Source: Mycoplasmatota bacterium (GTDB lineage: Bacteria; Bacillota_I; Bacilli_A; Izemoplasmatales; Hujiaoplasmataceae). From it: 14,213 nt of DNA. The notes beneath the pieces are model-generated. The model worked only from the letters and a program-made list of their open reading frames with translations, had not been told where the DNA came from and did no database searches. Positions 13,097 to 14,213 of this stretch are shown here, one piece after another. How positions within the stretch are numbered: the first letter of the stretch is position 1; the number at the start of each line of letters is the position of its first letter. The translations under genes were made by a program, and so were the position numbers. The stretch covers positions 1 through 14,213 of the forward strand of contig JAGLYJ010000028.1 of NCBI GenBank assembly GCA_023132365.1, read 5' to 3'.

Positions 13097-14213
13097 AGGT
13101 AGTTAATAATAAAATACCATCAGTAGACGGTTTGGGTATTTTTAAAGGTAGACCAGCATTTACTGATGATTTAGCAGATAAAAATTCCTTAATTGTTAAG
13201 GTTAAAAGATCACCACATCCTTATGCGAGGATAGTTAATATTGATGATAAATTAGCTAGAGAACTTCAGGGTGTTGAAATGGTATTAACTTATAAAGATT
13301 TTCCAAGAATACCATTTACTAGAGCCGGCCAGGGATATCCTGAGCCATCTCCACACGATAAATTTGTTCTTGATGAATTTGTTAGGTATATTGGTGATGA
13401 AGTTGTAGCAGTTGCTGCAATTGACTTAGAAACTTGTGAAAAAGCATTAAGTTTAATTAATGTTGAATATGAAATAATTAATCCAGTATTAGACCTTGAA
13501 GAAGCCATTGGTAATGAATCAATTATTCATTCTGAGCCAGAAGCTCATGAAATGTTTCCAATTGGATTTGATCCAAAAAGAAATGTAGCTGCAAGTTATC
13601 ATATGCATGTTGGTGATGTAGATAAATCTCTTGAGGAAAGTGATTATGTTATTAAAGAAACATTTTATACACAAGCTCAAGCACATGTAATGATGGAGCC
13701 TCACACTGTGAATGCTAGAATTGATTATCAAGAAAGATTAGTAATTTATTCTTCAACTCAAACACCAGTTCATATACGAAGGATTATCTCTCAAGCATTA
13801 GAAATACCGATTACAAAGATTAGAATAATTAAGCCTAGAGTCGGTGGAGGTTTTGGGGGTAAGCAAATAATTCATGGAGAAATGTTAGTTGCTTGGGTAA
13901 CTTATAAAACTGGTAAACCAGCTAAAATGATTTATACAAGAAAAGAAGTTTTTGAGTCATCTTGCTCAAGGCACCCTATGAAAATGGATGTTACTTTAGG
14001 TGCTGATAAATCTGGGAAGCTAAAAGTTATTGATTTCAAATGCTTATCTGATACAGGCGCATATGGAGAACATGCTTTAACGGTATTTATGGTAGTTGGA
14101 TCAAAAGTATTACCACTATACAATAAAGTAGATTCTGTAAGATTCTATGGAGATATCGTATATACAAACCATACACCTGCAGGAGCTTTTAGAGGTTATG
14201 GGGCTATACAAGG
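13093..14213 (+). CDS. xdhA: Molybdenum hydroxylase molybdopterin-binding subunit, partial (runs off right edge)
   Basis: An open frame from ATG 13093 continues uninterrupted to the window end, giving 373 complete codons of a family whose members usually have 700-780. It starts with the aldehyde oxidase/xanthine dehydrogenase a/b hammerhead domain (KGRPAFTDDL at 19-28, SPHPYARI at 40-47, VRYIGDEVVAV at 97-107). Molybdopterin-binding elements follow: QAQAHVMMEPHT (194-205), SSTQTP (220-225), GGGFGGK (251-257), SRHPMKMDVTLGADKSGKL (292-310) and TPAGAFRGYGAIQ (361-373). With the FAD and 2Fe-2S genes it would form a hydroxylase that inserts water oxygen into a purine or other N-heterocycle. Xanthine or hypoxanthine is the best guess; nicotinate, selenium-dependent purine hydroxylase or related activities cannot be excluded because the catalytic glutamate region is beyond the edge. 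It overlaps the 2Fe-2S gene by four bases. Confidence 0.92.
   Translation, partial: MKVVNNKIPSVDGLGIFKGRPAFTDDLADKNSLIVKVKRSPHPYARIVNIDDKLARELQGVEMVLTYKDFPRIPFTRAGQGYPEPSPHDKFVLDEFVRYIGDEVVAVAAIDLETCEKALSLINVEYEIINPVLDLEEAIGNESIIHSEPEAHEMFPIGFDPKRNVAASYHMHVGDVDKSLEESDYVIKETFYTQAQAHVMMEPHTVNARIDYQERLVIYSSTQTPVHIRRIISQALEIPITKIRIIKPRVGGGFGGKQIIHGEMLVAWVTYKTGKPAKMIYTRKEVFESSCSRHPMKMDVTLGADKSGKLKVIDFKCLSDTGAYGEHALTVFMVVGSKVLPLYNKVDSVRFYGDIVYTNHTPAGAFRGYGAIQ

Noticed and set aside
12855..14123. Minus-strand open frames within the 2Fe-2S and molybdopterin subunit genes
   Set aside because: They are antisense to well-supported genes with intact family motifs and lack ribosome binding sites.
1..14213. 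Mycoplasma-type code with TGA as tryptophan
   Set aside because: TGA ends the mocA and 2Fe-2S genes at the expected lengths, and tryptophans are encoded by TGG; no in-frame TGA is needed anywhere.
1..14213. CRISPR array, insertion sequence, prophage or tRNA/rRNA gene
   Set aside because: No regularly spaced long direct repeats, no transposase or integrase motifs, no terminal inverted repeats and no tRNA-like cloverleaf were found. The four 13-bp motif copies are too short and too divergent for a CRISPR.

Overview
This is an AT-rich window (roughly 30% GC by eye) from a low-GC Gram-positive-type bacterium. Evidence for this is the strong AGGAGG-type ribosome binding sites, the class III fructose-1,6-bisphosphatase that is characteristic of Bacillota, a CcpA-type cre site, and an RNPP/Rgg-like regulator. 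TGA is used as a stop codon (at 11843-11845 and 13094-13096) and tryptophans are encoded by TGG, so this is not a mycoplasma-type code. A clostridial, erysipelotrichial or Haloplasma/Acholeplasma-like host would fit; the sequence does not settle which. No tRNA, rRNA, insertion sequence, phage gene or CRISPR array was found.

Left region (1-2890): a minus-strand gene for a small exported protein, cut by the window edge, lies divergent to an HTH regulator with a helical RNPP-like C-terminal half (205-1134). This is followed by a membrane-anchored degenerate-GGDEF/EAL protein, a likely c-di-GMP phosphodiesterase (1338-2855). A 13-bp motif of the form GACAYA-N5-AC occurs four times around these genes. 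Two copies abut a TGTTTW -35 followed by 17 bp and a TATWAT -10, one facing the exported-protein gene and one facing the EAL gene. I read this as a probable peptide-responsive circuit controlling c-di-GMP turnover, and it is the most interesting part of the window.

Middle-left (2900-4560): a compact metal(loid)-type operon of an ArsR-family repressor, an ArsP/YraQ-type permease and a small CxxC thioredoxin-fold protein, with a perfect 20-bp palindrome between promoter and RBS. Then comes an approximately 620-bp gene-poor stretch (4500-5125) holding two hairpins and a promoter.

Middle (5126-9467): a GNAT-fold protein translationally coupled to a DUF819 (YjcL-like) membrane protein, then a monocistronic-looking class III fbp. 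Next, 9606-11150 encodes a cytoplasmic 5'-nucleotidase/cyclic phosphodiesterase family metallophosphatase.

Right (11200-14213): the start of a molybdenum hydroxylase (xanthine dehydrogenase family) operon with overlapping genes: a MocA-like cytidylyltransferase for cofactor maturation, the FAD subunit, the two-cluster 2Fe-2S subunit, and the molybdopterin subunit, which runs off the right edge. A near-consensus cre site just before the first RBS suggests carbon catabolite repression of this purine or N-heterocycle catabolic operon.
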